From NCBI RefSeq assembly GCF_009659535.1, contig NZ_VJZZ01000003.1, positions 62,001-126,000 of the forward strand: a stretch of DNA of 64,000 nucleotides. Direction: 5' to 3'. Position 1 is the stretch's first letter. Every line of letters starts with the position of its first letter. Below, piece by piece: positions 49,001 to 62,183 of this stretch. The notes under the pieces are model-generated. The model searched no databases. It was not told where the DNA came from and saw nothing but the letters and a program-made list of their open reading frames with translations. This stretch comes from Aggregicoccus sp. 17bor-14 (GTDB lineage Bacteria; Myxococcota; Myxococcia; Myxococcales; Myxococcaceae). The translations under genes were made by a program, and so were the position numbers.

Positions 49001-49255
49001 GCCTCCGGCGAGCTGCGCTGGAGCCCCTCGCGCGCCCAGGTGGGGCACTACCGGGTGGTGCGGCGGGTGAGCAGCGCCGCGGGCGAGGACAGCGAGGTGC
49101 TGGACGTGGACGTGGCCTGCGACGCGATGCAGCTGGGCGTGCGCTGCGGCTGCAACGGCGGGGGCGAGGCCGGCTCGCTCGCCACGGCCGGAGCCCTGCT
49201 GGGGCTCCTGCGCCGGCGGCGCCGCAAGCGTGGCCCGGGCGACCTGTCGGCCTGA
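46100..49255 (+). CDS. Kelch-repeat lipoprotein with a MYXO-CTERM-like tail
   Basis: The product has 1051 residues, GTG start. The signal ends in lipobox AAGC, lipidated Cys21. Residues about 50-760 hold about a dozen kelch-like units (HSATLLPDGRVLLAGG and variants), which build beta-propellers. A Cys-rich segment follows (about 855-890, CEADNACASHACSTGVCCDH), then an Ig-like He_PIG-type domain. The end (GCNGGGEAGSLATAGALLGL, then LRRRRRKR) fits the MYXO-CTERM surface-sorting tag of Cys, hydrophobic stretch and Arg run. Both anchoring signals on one protein is odd. Likely a cell-surface adhesion or recognition protein. Confidence 0.85.
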   Translation: MSARLLLLTSCACCAALAAGCDASVPAASTPPPVRRSSAALRQASADSGKLRTPRRDHAAVLLGDGRVLLVGGETANGTPLADVELYEPLSGEWVEASPLLTPRSRAAAVLLPDGRVLVSGGLGLQKDGSVAPLDSQELFDPVTGSWSETGPLTRPRADHSATRLLDGRVLLAGGQTTAERTGVSDAEVYQPETGLCSALKSPMAGPRFAHSALRLRSGAVLLAGGDVDDIVYGTARAELFQPEAGTFSLLASLPDLRFHHTATLMPDGSVALVGGRGSGVRAGASTNTTFDWRGEGTSWTQGPFLAHAREQHTAALLPSGRLLVAGGWSVTSPRSGTRYAQVPTWELRTADGGLWEEHPLLRARARHSSTLLPTGGVLLAGGEAPGANGTSALVVPTELLEVADDGWQAAPGPGATRGHAQSLLLLDGRVLVLGETKDGGPAELVSGAWGSARPEVLQLPDAPPQPEASATLLESGEVLVAGGLAKGAGLEDAALFLPSDASFVPLPPMPEGHARHSATLLPNGNVLVAGGVGPEGRASTACALYDPMQRAWRSLVPLTEARAGHSATLLPDGRVLLAGGVDADGAALHSVELFDPGSERWELVPLPGLLGREQHQALLAPDGSLLLVGGREGATARLEVERLSGAPLSADSAFVEVVDTLPEPRIAPATMLLLNGHVLVVGGEDLQGNPNPSALLLDGRSGRVLGPAAPPAYARAAGAAATLLPDGRVRLVGGGAPAERYDEGRGAPEALRPAIEVLPAAIPHKQPLAVRGSGLTGAGEASGGTARSSATDVPLLLLRRADGSLQALARTTSFSDRALSAQLPLLPGGPHWVYPVTNAVVGEARALQLGLPRGEACEADNACASHACSTGVCCDHACPDGSCASGTCQVGFAPTGSLFDGGIASIPGTYAPTLPPDPVPPHFASAADSLQAHCAQALAVPAAVQGDGPLTFALGGEVPEGMEVDAASGELRWSPSRAQVGHYRVVRRVSSAAGEDSEVLDVDVACDAMQLGVRCGCNGGGEAGSLATAGALLGLLRRRRRKRGPGDLSA

Positions 49256-49378
49256 CGGCTGGCGCACCCCCCACTGCCCCCGTTATAGGCTCGCCCACCG
49301 CGCCGCGGCCTCCGCGCCCCGTCGCGGAGGCGCGGACGTCGAGTCCCGCCGTCGAGCCCCGCCCGAGAGCCCGCCCCG

Positions 49379-50569
49379 ATGTCCGCCCCGCTGCCCCTCA
49401 GCTTGCGCGTGCACCACGCCATCACCGACGTCGCCGAGGCGGCGTGGGATGCGCTGCTGGACGAGGCGGGGCTGCCCTTCCTCGAGTGGGCCTTCCTCGC
49501 GGCGCTGGAGGAGACGGGCTGCGTGTCGGCGGCGGCCGGCTGGCACCCGCGCCACCTCACGCTCTGGCGCGGCGCGCGGCTCGTCGCCGCGGCGCCCGCC
49601 TACCTCAAGGACGACAGCCACGGCGAGTTCGTCTTCGACTTCTCCTGGGCCACCGCCGCCGAGCGCGTGGGGGTGCGCTACTACCCGAAGCTGGTGCTCG
49701 CGGTGCCCTTCACCCCGGCCACCGGCCGCCGCGTGCTGGTGGCCCCGGGCGAGGACCGCGCGGCGCGCGAGGCGGAGCTGTACGCGGCGGCGCTCGAGTA
49801 CGCGCGCGCGAGCGGCCTCTCCGGCGTGCACGTGCACTTCCCCACCGCGGACGAGGCCTCGCGCCTCGAGGGCTGCGGCTTCGCGCTGCGGCTCGGCGTG
49901 CAGTACCACTGGCTCAACGCGGGCTACGGCGGGATGGAGGACTTCCTCGCCCGCTTCCACGCCAAGCGCCGCCACCAGCTGCGCCGCGAGCTGAAGGGGC
50001 CGGAGGCCCAGGGCCTCACCGTGCGCACCCTGCGCGGGGACGCGCTCAGCAGCGTGGACCCCGAGGCGCTGTACCAGCTCTACGCCGCCACCGTGGACCG
50101 CTACGGCTGGAGCCCGCGCGCGCTCAACGCCCCCTTCTTCCGCCGCATGCTCGAGCGCTTCGGGCACCGGGTGGAGTGGGTGGAGGCGCGGCGGCGGACG
50201 GACGGGAAGCTCGTGGCCGGGGCCTTCAACCTCGCCGCCCCGCGCGTGCTCTACGGCCGCTACTGGGGCACCTCCCAGGCGCCCGAGACCCACCCCTTCC
50301 TGCACTTCAACGTCTGCCTCTACGAGCCCGTGCGCGCGTGCATCGAGCGGGGGCTCGAGCGCTTCGAGCCCGGGGCCGGGGGCGAGCACAAGCTCACGCG
50401 CGGCTTCGAGCCGCAGCTCACGTACAGTGCCCACCGCCTCTTCCACGCCGGGCTGGACCGGGCCGTGCGCGCCTTCCTGCTCCACGAGCAGGCGGCCGTG
50501 CGGCAGGGGCTGCCCTTCTGGCGGGCGGAGACAGGTTTCAAGCAGGCCGCGCTCCCCGAGCCGCGTTAA
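49379..50569 (+). CDS. FemAB/GNAT-like acyltransferase
   Basis: The product has 396 residues. It has the COG3146 pattern: an N-domain with LPFLEWAFLAALEETGCVS and HPRHLTLWRGARLVAAAPAYLK, and a second domain with FHAKRRHQLRRELKG, RYGWSPRALNAPFF and LVAGAFNLAAPRVLYGRYWG. Members of this group are linked to peptidoglycan or surface polymer modification by resemblance to FemAB. It precedes clpS by 34 bases but has no obvious tie to proteolysis. Confidence 0.82.
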   Translation: MSAPLPLSLRVHHAITDVAEAAWDALLDEAGLPFLEWAFLAALEETGCVSAAAGWHPRHLTLWRGARLVAAAPAYLKDDSHGEFVFDFSWATAAERVGVRYYPKLVLAVPFTPATGRRVLVAPGEDRAAREAELYAAALEYARASGLSGVHVHFPTADEASRLEGCGFALRLGVQYHWLNAGYGGMEDFLARFHAKRRHQLRRELKGPEAQGLTVRTLRGDALSSVDPEALYQLYAATVDRYGWSPRALNAPFFRRMLERFGHRVEWVEARRRTDGKLVAGAFNLAAPRVLYGRYWGTSQAPETHPFLHFNVCLYEPVRACIERGLERFEPGAGGEHKLTRGFEPQLTYSAHRLFHAGLDRAVRAFLLHEQAAVRQGLPFWRAETGFKQAALPEPR

Positions 50570-50603
50570 CCCTCCCGCGTTACATCCCGAGGACGCCCAC
50601 ACG

Positions 50604-50927
50604 ATGCCGCAGAAGTACGAGCCCGATTCGAACGTCGCCACGGAGCTGGAGCCGAAGCAGAAGCTCAAGCGGCCCACGCGCTACAAGGTGCTGCTGCACA
50701 ACGACCACTACACGACGCGCGAGTTCGTGGTCGCCGTGCTCAAGGAGGTCTTCCACCGCTCGGAGACGGACGCGGTGCAGATCATGCTCCACGTTCATTA
50801 CAACGGCATCGGCGTGGCGGGCGTTTATACCTATGAGGTCGCAGAGACCAAGATCAAGGTTGTGGAGGCAGCGGCCAAGGACAATGGCTTCCCGCTGCGC
50901 CTCAGCATGGAACCGGAGGAAGGTTAG
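50604..50927 (+). CDS. clpS: ClpS adaptor protein
   Basis: The product has 107 residues from ATG 50604, after GAGGA. Core ClpS pattern: YKVLLHNDHYTTREFVVAVL (N-end-rule peptide pocket) and IMLHVHYNGIGVAGVYTYEVAETK. It hands N-degron proteins to ClpA. It lies 3 bases upstream of clpA and is co-expressed with it. Confidence 0.93.
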   Translation: MPQKYEPDSNVATELEPKQKLKRPTRYKVLLHNDHYTTREFVVAVLKEVFHRSETDAVQIMLHVHYNGIGVAGVYTYEVAETKIKVVEAAAKDNGFPLRLSMEPEEG

Positions 50928-50930
50928 AAC

Positions 50931-53243
<2,313 letters not shown>

Positions 53244-54293
53244 CTAGCGGCTCTTCCGGGGGGCCTCGCCGCAGGCCTCCCGGATGCAGTCGGGCACCTC
53301 GCCGAGCGCCAGGATGCGCTCGGCGGCCTGCAGCTCGGCTGCGGCGCGCGGCATCCCGTACACCACGCTGCTCGCCGCGTCCTGGGCGAGCGTGAGGCCG
53401 CCGGCCTGCCGCAGCGAGAGCAGGCCGCGCGCCCCGTCCTCGCCCATGCCGGTGAGCACGACGGCGCCCGCGCGCCAGCCGTACACCCGCGCGAGTGACT
53501 CGAGCAGCGCATCTCCGGAGGGGCAGGGCCCGGCGCGCGAGCGCGAGAGGCGCGCGACGCCCCCCGGGCCCACGAGCAGGTCGTGGCCATCCGGCGGGAG
53601 GTACACGTGGCCCGGCTCGAGTCGCTCACCCTCGCGCGCCAGCTGCAAGCCCAGTGCGGTGAGCCCGTCCAGCCAGCGCACCAGCCCCGGGGTGAAGCCC
53701 GCCTGCATGTGCTGCGCGACGAGCAGCGGGGCGGCGAGCTCCCCGGGCAGCCTGCCCAATATCTCCGCGAGCGCCGGGGGTCCCCCCGTGGAGGCCACGA
53801 GCGCGAACACGTCCACGCGCGCCGGCCCCGCCGCGGGCAGGGGCGGCCCCACGCGCGGGCGCCGGGTGACGACGGGGATCTCCGACACCAGGCACACGGA
53901 CTCCGCGAGCTGGCGGCCCCAGCGCCGCAGGTCCTCGAAGCCCGTCGCCGCCGGCTTGCCGATGAGCTCGAGCGCCCCGGCGCGCATCGCCTCGAAGCAG
54001 AGGCTCGCGCCGCGCTCGTCTGCGCCCTCCCCCGCCATCGAGCTCACCACCAGGATGCGCGTGGGCGCCTCCGTCATGATGCGCTCGATCGCCGCCGGCC
54101 CATCCAGCGCGGGCAGCAGCAGGTCCATGGTGATGACGTCCGGGCGCAGCAGCCGCGCGAGCGCGACGGCGCGCTGCCCGTCGGCGGCGCGCCCCACCAC
54201 CTCGATGCGCGGGTCCTCGGTGAGCAGCGCCGTGAGCGCGCTCGCCATGGTGGGCGAGTCGTCCACCACGAGCACCCGGACGGGCCGCCTCAC
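53244..54293 (-). CDS. Stand-alone CheB-type protein-glutamate methylesterase
   Basis: The product has 349 residues. Receiver domain at about 1-120, with phosphorylation site Asp57 (ITMDLLLPALDG). Methylesterase domain with catalytic Ser168 (VASTGG), His195 (VAQHMQAGF) and Asp286 (TGMGEDGARG). It removes methyl groups from chemoreceptor Glu residues and is activated by phosphorylation. No cheA, cheR or receptor gene is in the window, so its partner system lies elsewhere. Confidence 0.9.
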   Translation of the reverse strand: MRRPVRVLVVDDSPTMASALTALLTEDPRIEVVGRAADGQRAVALARLLRPDVITMDLLLPALDGPAAIERIMTEAPTRILVVSSMAGEGADERGASLCFEAMRAGALELIGKPAATGFEDLRRWGRQLAESVCLVSEIPVVTRRPRVGPPLPAAGPARVDVFALVASTGGPPALAEILGRLPGELAAPLLVAQHMQAGFTPGLVRWLDGLTALGLQLAREGERLEPGHVYLPPDGHDLLVGPGGVARLSRSRAGPCPSGDALLESLARVYGWRAGAVVLTGMGEDGARGLLSLRQAGGLTLAQDAASSVVYGMPRAAAELQAAERILALGEVPDCIREACGEAPRKSR

Positions 54294-54467
54294 CGGCGCC
54301 CCGCAGTGCCCGCGTGCGGCGCCTCCGCCTCCCCGTCACCCCTGCGCCTGCTCACGCGCCGTCCACCCTCGCTCCCGCCGCGGATGCGGCCGGGACGCGA
54401 GTCTAGCCAAGCCGTGCGCGCGCCCCCAACTGCGGGCCCCGCCGCCCCGCTCCCCCGCCCGGTGGGG

Positions 54468-55682
54468 CTAGAACTGCCCGCCGAGCGCCAGCGTGGGTCC
54501 GCCGCTACCCGCCCCCACGCCGGCCACCAGCCCGCTGTAGCGGTTGGGGTCCTCGCCGGAGAGCCAGAGGTAGGCGGCCGTCACCCCGGCGCCGAGGCCC
54601 ACCACCGCGAGCCCCGCCGTGCCCCACTGCTGGCGCTGCAGGCGCCCGCTGAGGGAGTCCAGCTTCTGGCGGCAGGCGGTCTCGTCCTGGCCGCACGCGG
54701 CGTAGACGGCCTGCGCCTTCGCATCCAGCTCGCCGGGCGAGGGCACGCCGCCCGCCAGCGCGAGCTGACGCGGGTGGAACTCGGTGCGGTACAGCGGCGC
54801 GGTGCTCTTCTGGTCCAGCAGGTAGGCGCCCGCGAGCGCGCCGACCGCCGCGCCCGTGGCCAGGTACGCCCCGATGCGCAGGCGCCCGTGGCGCTCGTGC
54901 CAGGCCTCTGCGTAGTCGGGCGAGGGCAGCAGCGTCACCTCCTGGCGGGCGAGCTGCGTGGGCTCGATGCGCACCGCGGCGGACTGCGAGATGAAGCCGT
55001 CCTTGCGCACCACCAGCCGGTGCACGCCCTGCGCGAGCGGCAGCGGGGCCTTGAGCGGCGTGGAGCCCAGCAGCGCGTCGTCCACCAGCACCTCGGCGCC
55101 CTCCTCGCTCGCGTGCACGAGGAGGCTGCCCTGGCGCTCGCGCAAGAGCGGCGCCATCAGCGACTGGGCGAGCCCGGGCAGCACGCCGGCGAGCTGCTCG
55201 AGCCCCGGCACCGGCCCGTAGGTCTGCTGGCTCACCACCGCGCCGCCGCTCACGTCCAGCAGGCGCAGCTCCACGCTGAGGCCCGCGCCCGTGCGCGTGA
55301 GGGTGCCCACCACGGTGTGCTGGGCGCCCAGCGCGCGGCTCAGCTGCAGGTTGCCCGAGCCCTCGGCGCCGAAGAGCTGCCGGTTGCGCTCGAGCGCGAG
55401 CAACTGGCGCACGTCGTCCGCGCTGAGCACCTGGAACACCTCGAGCTGGCGCAGGCCGCGCACCACGCCCAGGGTGGCCGCCTGGGCCTCCGGTGCGCCC
55501 GAGCCCTGCGCCGCGAGGTCCAGCACCACCAGGGGCGGGTGCTCTTCGGTCGCGCTCGAGGGCGCCGCGCTGGAGGCCGCCGCGCTCGGGGCGGCGGGCG
55601 CGGCGGCGCGCGCGAGCGTGGGCGCGAGGAGCAGCGGGCCCAGGAGAAGGCAAGGCAGGGTGCGGCGCAGCGGGCTGAACAC
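54468..55682 (-). CDS. Exported PEGA-domain protein
   Basis: The product has 404 residues from GTG 55682, after a GGGAG site. The signal peptide is LPCLLLGPLLLAPTLARA. A CsgG/peptidoglycan-assoc-like domain (about 45-195) contains LSADDVRQLLALERNRQLFG. A PEGA domain at about 205-275 (GSLLVHASEEGAEVLVDDAL) follows, then two small hydrophobic segments. PEGA domains are surface-associated. It is divergent from the Ig-like lipoprotein, with a shared 97-base promoter space. Confidence 0.78.
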   Translation of the reverse strand: MFSPLRRTLPCLLLGPLLLAPTLARAAAPAAPSAAASSAAPSSATEEHPPLVVLDLAAQGSGAPEAQAATLGVVRGLRQLEVFQVLSADDVRQLLALERNRQLFGAEGSGNLQLSRALGAQHTVVGTLTRTGAGLSVELRLLDVSGGAVVSQQTYGPVPGLEQLAGVLPGLAQSLMAPLLRERQGSLLVHASEEGAEVLVDDALLGSTPLKAPLPLAQGVHRLVVRKDGFISQSAAVRIEPTQLARQEVTLLPSPDYAEAWHERHGRLRIGAYLATGAAVGALAGAYLLDQKSTAPLYRTEFHPRQLALAGGVPSPGELDAKAQAVYAACGQDETACRQKLDSLSGRLQRQQWGTAGLAVVGLGAGVTAAYLWLSGEDPNRYSGLVAGVGAGSGGPTLALGGQF

Positions 55683-55703
55683 GGTGAAGTCTCCCCCCCC
55701 GGT

Positions 55704-55731
55704 TTGAAGCCCGGGCACTTGGCTGTATATG
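55704..55731 (+). promoter_or_regulatory. Probable sigma-70-type promoter
   Basis: TTGAAG (55704-55709) and TATATG (55726-55731) are spaced by 16 bases in a GC-rich setting. The start would be near 55738, giving a leader of about 40 bases to ATG 55780. It serves the Ig-like lipoprotein gene. Confidence 0.5.
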
Positions 55732-55779
55732 TCGGAAAGTGTTCGGAGCGCGAGAGGGCGCCCGATGGAGGGGGGCTGT

Positions 55780-57708
55780 ATGCGGAGTCGCATCGTGCGC
55801 AGTGCCGCGGGTCTGCTCGGACTCGCCGCGTTTACGGGTCTCGCGGGCTGCCGCGACCTGGATGTACCCCCGCCCGGCCCGGGCGCGCCGCCCGTGGTGC
55901 GCTTCGTCAACCCGGACGTGGCGGCCTCGGGTGCGCGCGTGTCGCAGACCCTCCCCGTGACGCTCGAGGCCCAGGACGCCAACGGCATCCGCTCGGTCAC
56001 CCTCGTGTGCGGCGCCACCCCGCTCTTCAGCTGGACCTCGGCGCCCTACGTGGCCACCGTGGACCTGCGCCCGTGCACGGCCGCCGCTGGCGCGGACGCG
56101 GGCACCGTCGCCGTCACGCTGGTGGCGCGCGCGGTGGACGCGACCGGCATGGAGGGCAGCGCGAGCGCCGAGGTGCAGGTGGACGCGAGCGCGCCCGCGG
56201 TGGAGCTGGTGCTGCCCGAGCGCGTGGCGCCCGGGCGCGCCTTCACCGTGCTGGTGAAGAGCGACCGGCCCATCGCCGGGCCGCTGGTGAGCGTGGAGGG
56301 CGTGGGCGTGCAGGCGGTCCCGGTGGACGCCAACACCTTCAGCGCCACGGTGCCTGCGGCGCCGGGGCTGGGCGTGGACACCTGGGACGCGGACGCAGGC
56401 GCCCCGCCGCTCGCGCTGCTCGAGCAGGTGGAGCGCCCGCTGGACGTGGCGGTGGAGGCGCGCGGGCTCAACGGCAACCCGGCGCCGCGCGTGGTGGCGC
56501 GCACCTTCGTCTCGCGCATCGCGTGGGAGCGCAGCATCCCGGGCGTGGCGCTGGGGCGCGCGAACGGCGACGGCACGGTCATCCCGCAGCTGCCGGTGGC
56601 GACGAAGGAGGGCCTGGTGCTGCCGGTGGTGAGCGCGGGCGGCCGCAGCGGCACGGAGTGGGTGCCGGTGCTGATGCGCGCGGCCGCGGGGGAGGTACGC
56701 ACCGTGCCCCCCGAGCAGCTGGACGGCGGCTACCTGGGCGCCGGCGTGGACCTGCTCGGGCGCACGCTGCTCGCCAACGGCAACGGCGACGCGCACTACT
56801 ACGACCTCGTGCAGGGCACCACCGCGCCGAGCAAGCCCCTCTCCGCGAGCGCCGTGCGCGTGCCGGCCGCCGTGGGCGACGAGCTGTGCTTCTCGCAGCT
56901 GGGCGCCACCTGCGGCCTGCTCGAGCTGCACTGCCTGCGCCCCGGGGGCAGCGAGCGCATCGCCCAGCTCTCCACGCCGGGGCTCGCGCAGCTGCGCAAC
57001 CCGAGCGCGATGGTGGTCTCGGGCGGGCGCGTGCTCGTGATGGGCATGGCCCAGGGCAGCAGCATCTGCTGCAGCGGCAGCGCGTGCTCCTCGGAGGCCC
57101 AGGACATGTTCGTGGACGCGGACGGGAGCAAGGGCATGGTCACGCTCTTCCCCAGCCCCGGCGGCCAGAGCGTCCCCGCCGTCTCGCGCGCCCTGCCGCT
57201 GGGTGGGGGCGCCTTCGCGCTGGGCTCGGAGACGCCGGGCTTCCTCAAGCCGGGGGGCGTCTACCGCTTCGGCAGCGACCGCGCGGTGTCCCAACCCTGG
57301 CCCGCGCTGGCGAGCTTCCCGGACTTCAACGCGCTCGTCAGCGGGCAGCTGGGCAGCGAGCAGCTGCTCACGCTCGAGGCGCAGGGGGCGACGCAGACCG
57401 CGCTCGCGCGCCACGCGCCTGGCCTCCAGCCCGCGACGAGCCTGCTGCCCGCCTCCTTCGAGCAGGAGACGCCTGCTCCGCTCGAGGCGGACAACAGCGC
57501 GGTCCCCACCGCGCAGGGCGTGGCGGTGCTGCTGCGCGTGACCAACGACGTGGGCGCGCTCGCGAGCGTGGACGCCCGCGGCAACCCCCGCTGGATCTAC
57601 CGCTACGACCGCAGCTTCGGAGGCGACCTGGCGGTGGCCACGCCCGACTCGGGCCTCGTGTACCTCGTGGACCTGCGCCGCCAGCGCGTGGTGGCGCTGT
57701 ATCCGTGA
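55780..57708 (+). CDS. Lipoprotein with Ig-like domain and propeller-like region
   Basis: The product has 642 residues from ATG 55780, with GGAGGGGG before it; ATG 55765 and upstream GTGs are weaker. The lipobox LAGC gives lipidated Cys24. Residues about 35-130 look like a bacterial Ig domain (PVVRFVNPDVAASGARVSQ ... VTLVCGATPLFSWT). The rest (about 255-642) is strand-rich with repeating blade-like segments, like an outer-surface beta-propeller. Function unknown. Confidence 0.78.
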   Translation: MRSRIVRSAAGLLGLAAFTGLAGCRDLDVPPPGPGAPPVVRFVNPDVAASGARVSQTLPVTLEAQDANGIRSVTLVCGATPLFSWTSAPYVATVDLRPCTAAAGADAGTVAVTLVARAVDATGMEGSASAEVQVDASAPAVELVLPERVAPGRAFTVLVKSDRPIAGPLVSVEGVGVQAVPVDANTFSATVPAAPGLGVDTWDADAGAPPLALLEQVERPLDVAVEARGLNGNPAPRVVARTFVSRIAWERSIPGVALGRANGDGTVIPQLPVATKEGLVLPVVSAGGRSGTEWVPVLMRAAAGEVRTVPPEQLDGGYLGAGVDLLGRTLLANGNGDAHYYDLVQGTTAPSKPLSASAVRVPAAVGDELCFSQLGATCGLLELHCLRPGGSERIAQLSTPGLAQLRNPSAMVVSGGRVLVMGMAQGSSICCSGSACSSEAQDMFVDADGSKGMVTLFPSPGGQSVPAVSRALPLGGGAFALGSETPGFLKPGGVYRFGSDRAVSQPWPALASFPDFNALVSGQLGSEQLLTLEAQGATQTALARHAPGLQPATSLLPASFEQETPAPLEADNSAVPTAQGVAVLLRVTNDVGALASVDARGNPRWIYRYDRSFGGDLAVATPDSGLVYLVDLRRQRVVALYP

Positions 57709-58270
57709 TGCCGCGCGCTGAGCGCCGAACGAACGCTGGCGTGCCGGTGGGAGCGTCAGGACCGGAAAAGTGGCGGAGCGCTGAGGTTCTTCGCGAGGGG
57801 GCGATGCCAGTCCGCGGCGCTCAGGGGTGACACGCTGGCCGGCGCGGCCCCTCGCGTGGAGCGAAACGCCCGTTCCACGCACCCATGCTCCGGCCCCGAG
57901 CGCAGCTTCACTCTGCGTGTGTCCCCCCTCGGGAGCGGCGGCCCGCGTCGCGCAAAAACGTAAAATAGGATTTTACCTTTCTGCAGCGCGCGCCGGTCCG
58001 CGCCCGGGAGGGGCGTCTCTCTTCGAGACACCTGTCCCGCGAGTCTTGGACGGCTTCACCCGCCCTGAGAAGCCCCGTTCCCTCCCGGCCTCTCCCTCTC
58101 GAGGCCGTGCCTCTCGCGCCACTCTCGCGCGCCCTGCTCGAAGCGTGCACCGGGGCCGCGAACGCGGCGCATGCGAGCTCGCTCCGTGCATCGATGCGCC
58201 CCACGGCCCCTCCGCCGAGTCTCGCCAGGCACGGTGGCCCGAAGCCCGCGAGCCCTGTCCCGGAGGGACG
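57709..58270. other. 562-base intergenic region without a recognisable gene
   Basis: No frame here looks coding. It contains an AT-rich palindrome (57960-57976) and the short hairpin GTCTC-TCTTC-GAGAC near 58014-58028. Two short direct blocks near 57860 and 58020 are similar but may be chance. Confidence 0.6.
57960..57976. promoter_or_regulatory. AT-rich palindrome, possible operator
   Basis: GTAAAAT-AGG-ATTTTAC is a perfect 7-base inverted repeat around AGG. It sits in an AT-rich patch inside sequence that is otherwise about 70% GC. A dimeric regulator site is plausible, but no adjacent gene start within 100 bases uses it. Confidence 0.35.
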
Positions 58271-59095
58271 CTACTCCGCCTTCTTCGGCTCCGCCGGGGC
58301 CTCGTCGAGGCTGGGGTCCACCGGCGGCGCGCCGATGGCGTGGTAGCCGCCGTCCACGTGGACGATCTCGCCCGTGGTGCTGGGCATCCAGTCGCTCAGC
58401 ATGGCGCAGGCGGTGCGGCTGACCATGTCGTGGCTGTCCTTGGCGCTCCAGCCCAGCGGGGCCTGGGTGCCCCAGCCCTGCTCGAGGCTCTTGAAGCCCG
58501 GGATGCCCTTGGCGGCGATGGTGGCGAGCGGCCCCGCGGCGAGCGCGTTGACGCGGATGCCCTTGGGGCCCAGGTCGCGCGCGAGGTAGCGCACGCAGGC
58601 CTCGAGCCCCGCCTTGCACACGCCCATCCAGTCGTAGATGGGCCAGGCGACGTTCTGGTTGTCGAAGTCCAGGGTGACGATGGAGCCGCCCGCGCTCATC
58701 AGGGGCATCACCGCCACGGCGAGGTCGCGCAGCGAGAACGTGGAGATGCGGAAGGCGGTCTGCACGCTCTCCCACGGGGTGTTGAGGAAGTTGCCGCCCA
58801 GCGCGTCCTCGGGCGCGTAGGCCACTGCGTGCAGCGCGCCGTCCACCCGGCCCCACTTCTGGCGCAGGCTCTCGGTGAGCGCGGTGAAGTGCGCGGGGTT
58901 GGTCACGTCCAGCTCGAGCACCTCGGTGCCGGACTTCAGGCGCTTGGCGCTGCGCTCGGTGAGGGAGCGGGCGCGGCCGAAGCCGGTGAGCATGATCTCG
59001 GCACCCTGCTCCAGCGCCCGCTCGGCGATGCCGTAGGCGATGGACTGGGGGGTGAGCACGCCGGTGATGAGGAGCTTCTTGCCCTGAAGCAGCAT
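58271..59095 (-). CDS. fabI: Enoyl-[acyl-carrier-protein] reductase (NADH)
   Basis: The product has 274 residues from ATG 59095. The Rossmann motif reads LLITGVLTPQSIAYGIAERA, and the active-site pair Tyr-x6-Lys is in YDWMGVCKAG, as in FabI/InhA. It reduces the last double bond in fatty-acid elongation. The middle (FDNQNVAWPIYDW) resembles InhA more than E. coli FabI. The C-terminal tail (about 255-274) is charged and extra. Divergent from sucA. Confidence 0.92.
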   Translation of the reverse strand: MLLQGKKLLITGVLTPQSIAYGIAERALEQGAEIMLTGFGRARSLTERSAKRLKSGTEVLELDVTNPAHFTALTESLRQKWGRVDGALHAVAYAPEDALGGNFLNTPWESVQTAFRISTFSLRDLAVAVMPLMSAGGSIVTLDFDNQNVAWPIYDWMGVCKAGLEACVRYLARDLGPKGIRVNALAAGPLATIAAKGIPGFKSLEQGWGTQAPLGWSAKDSHDMVSRTACAMLSDWMPSTTGEIVHVDGGYHAIGAPPVDPSLDEAPAEPKKAE

Positions 59096-59135
59096 GCGGA
59101 CTCTGCCTTTCCGTGTGAGGAGCGGGGGTGCGCCT

Positions 59136-59163
59136 TTATCACCTCTGCCCACCTGCGCGACAA
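59136..59163 (-). promoter_or_regulatory. Possible promoter for fabI
   Basis: On the minus strand TTGTCG and TGATAA are spaced by 16 bases, about 40 bases before the fabI start. Similarity to sigma-70 is partial. Confidence 0.35.
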
Positions 59164-59273
59164 AGCGATTGCGTCCATAACCCGGAGCCCCGGAGGAGCA
59201 GGGGCGCAGGGGCCAACAAATCGTCGGGAAAGTCTCCCATCTGCGCCCCCATCCAGTAAAAGACGCAACCGCC

Positions 59274-62172
<2,899 letters not shown>

Positions 62173-62183
<11 letters not shown>

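Noticed and set aside
57860-58035. Pair of short similar blocks flanking the palindrome
   Set aside because: Only about 14 of 19 bases match, with no further structure, so chance is likely.
57756-58204. Minus-strand ORFs in the large gap (91 and 98 codons)
   Set aside because: They overlap each other in two frames, have no ribosome site and span an AT-rich palindrome; not protein-like.
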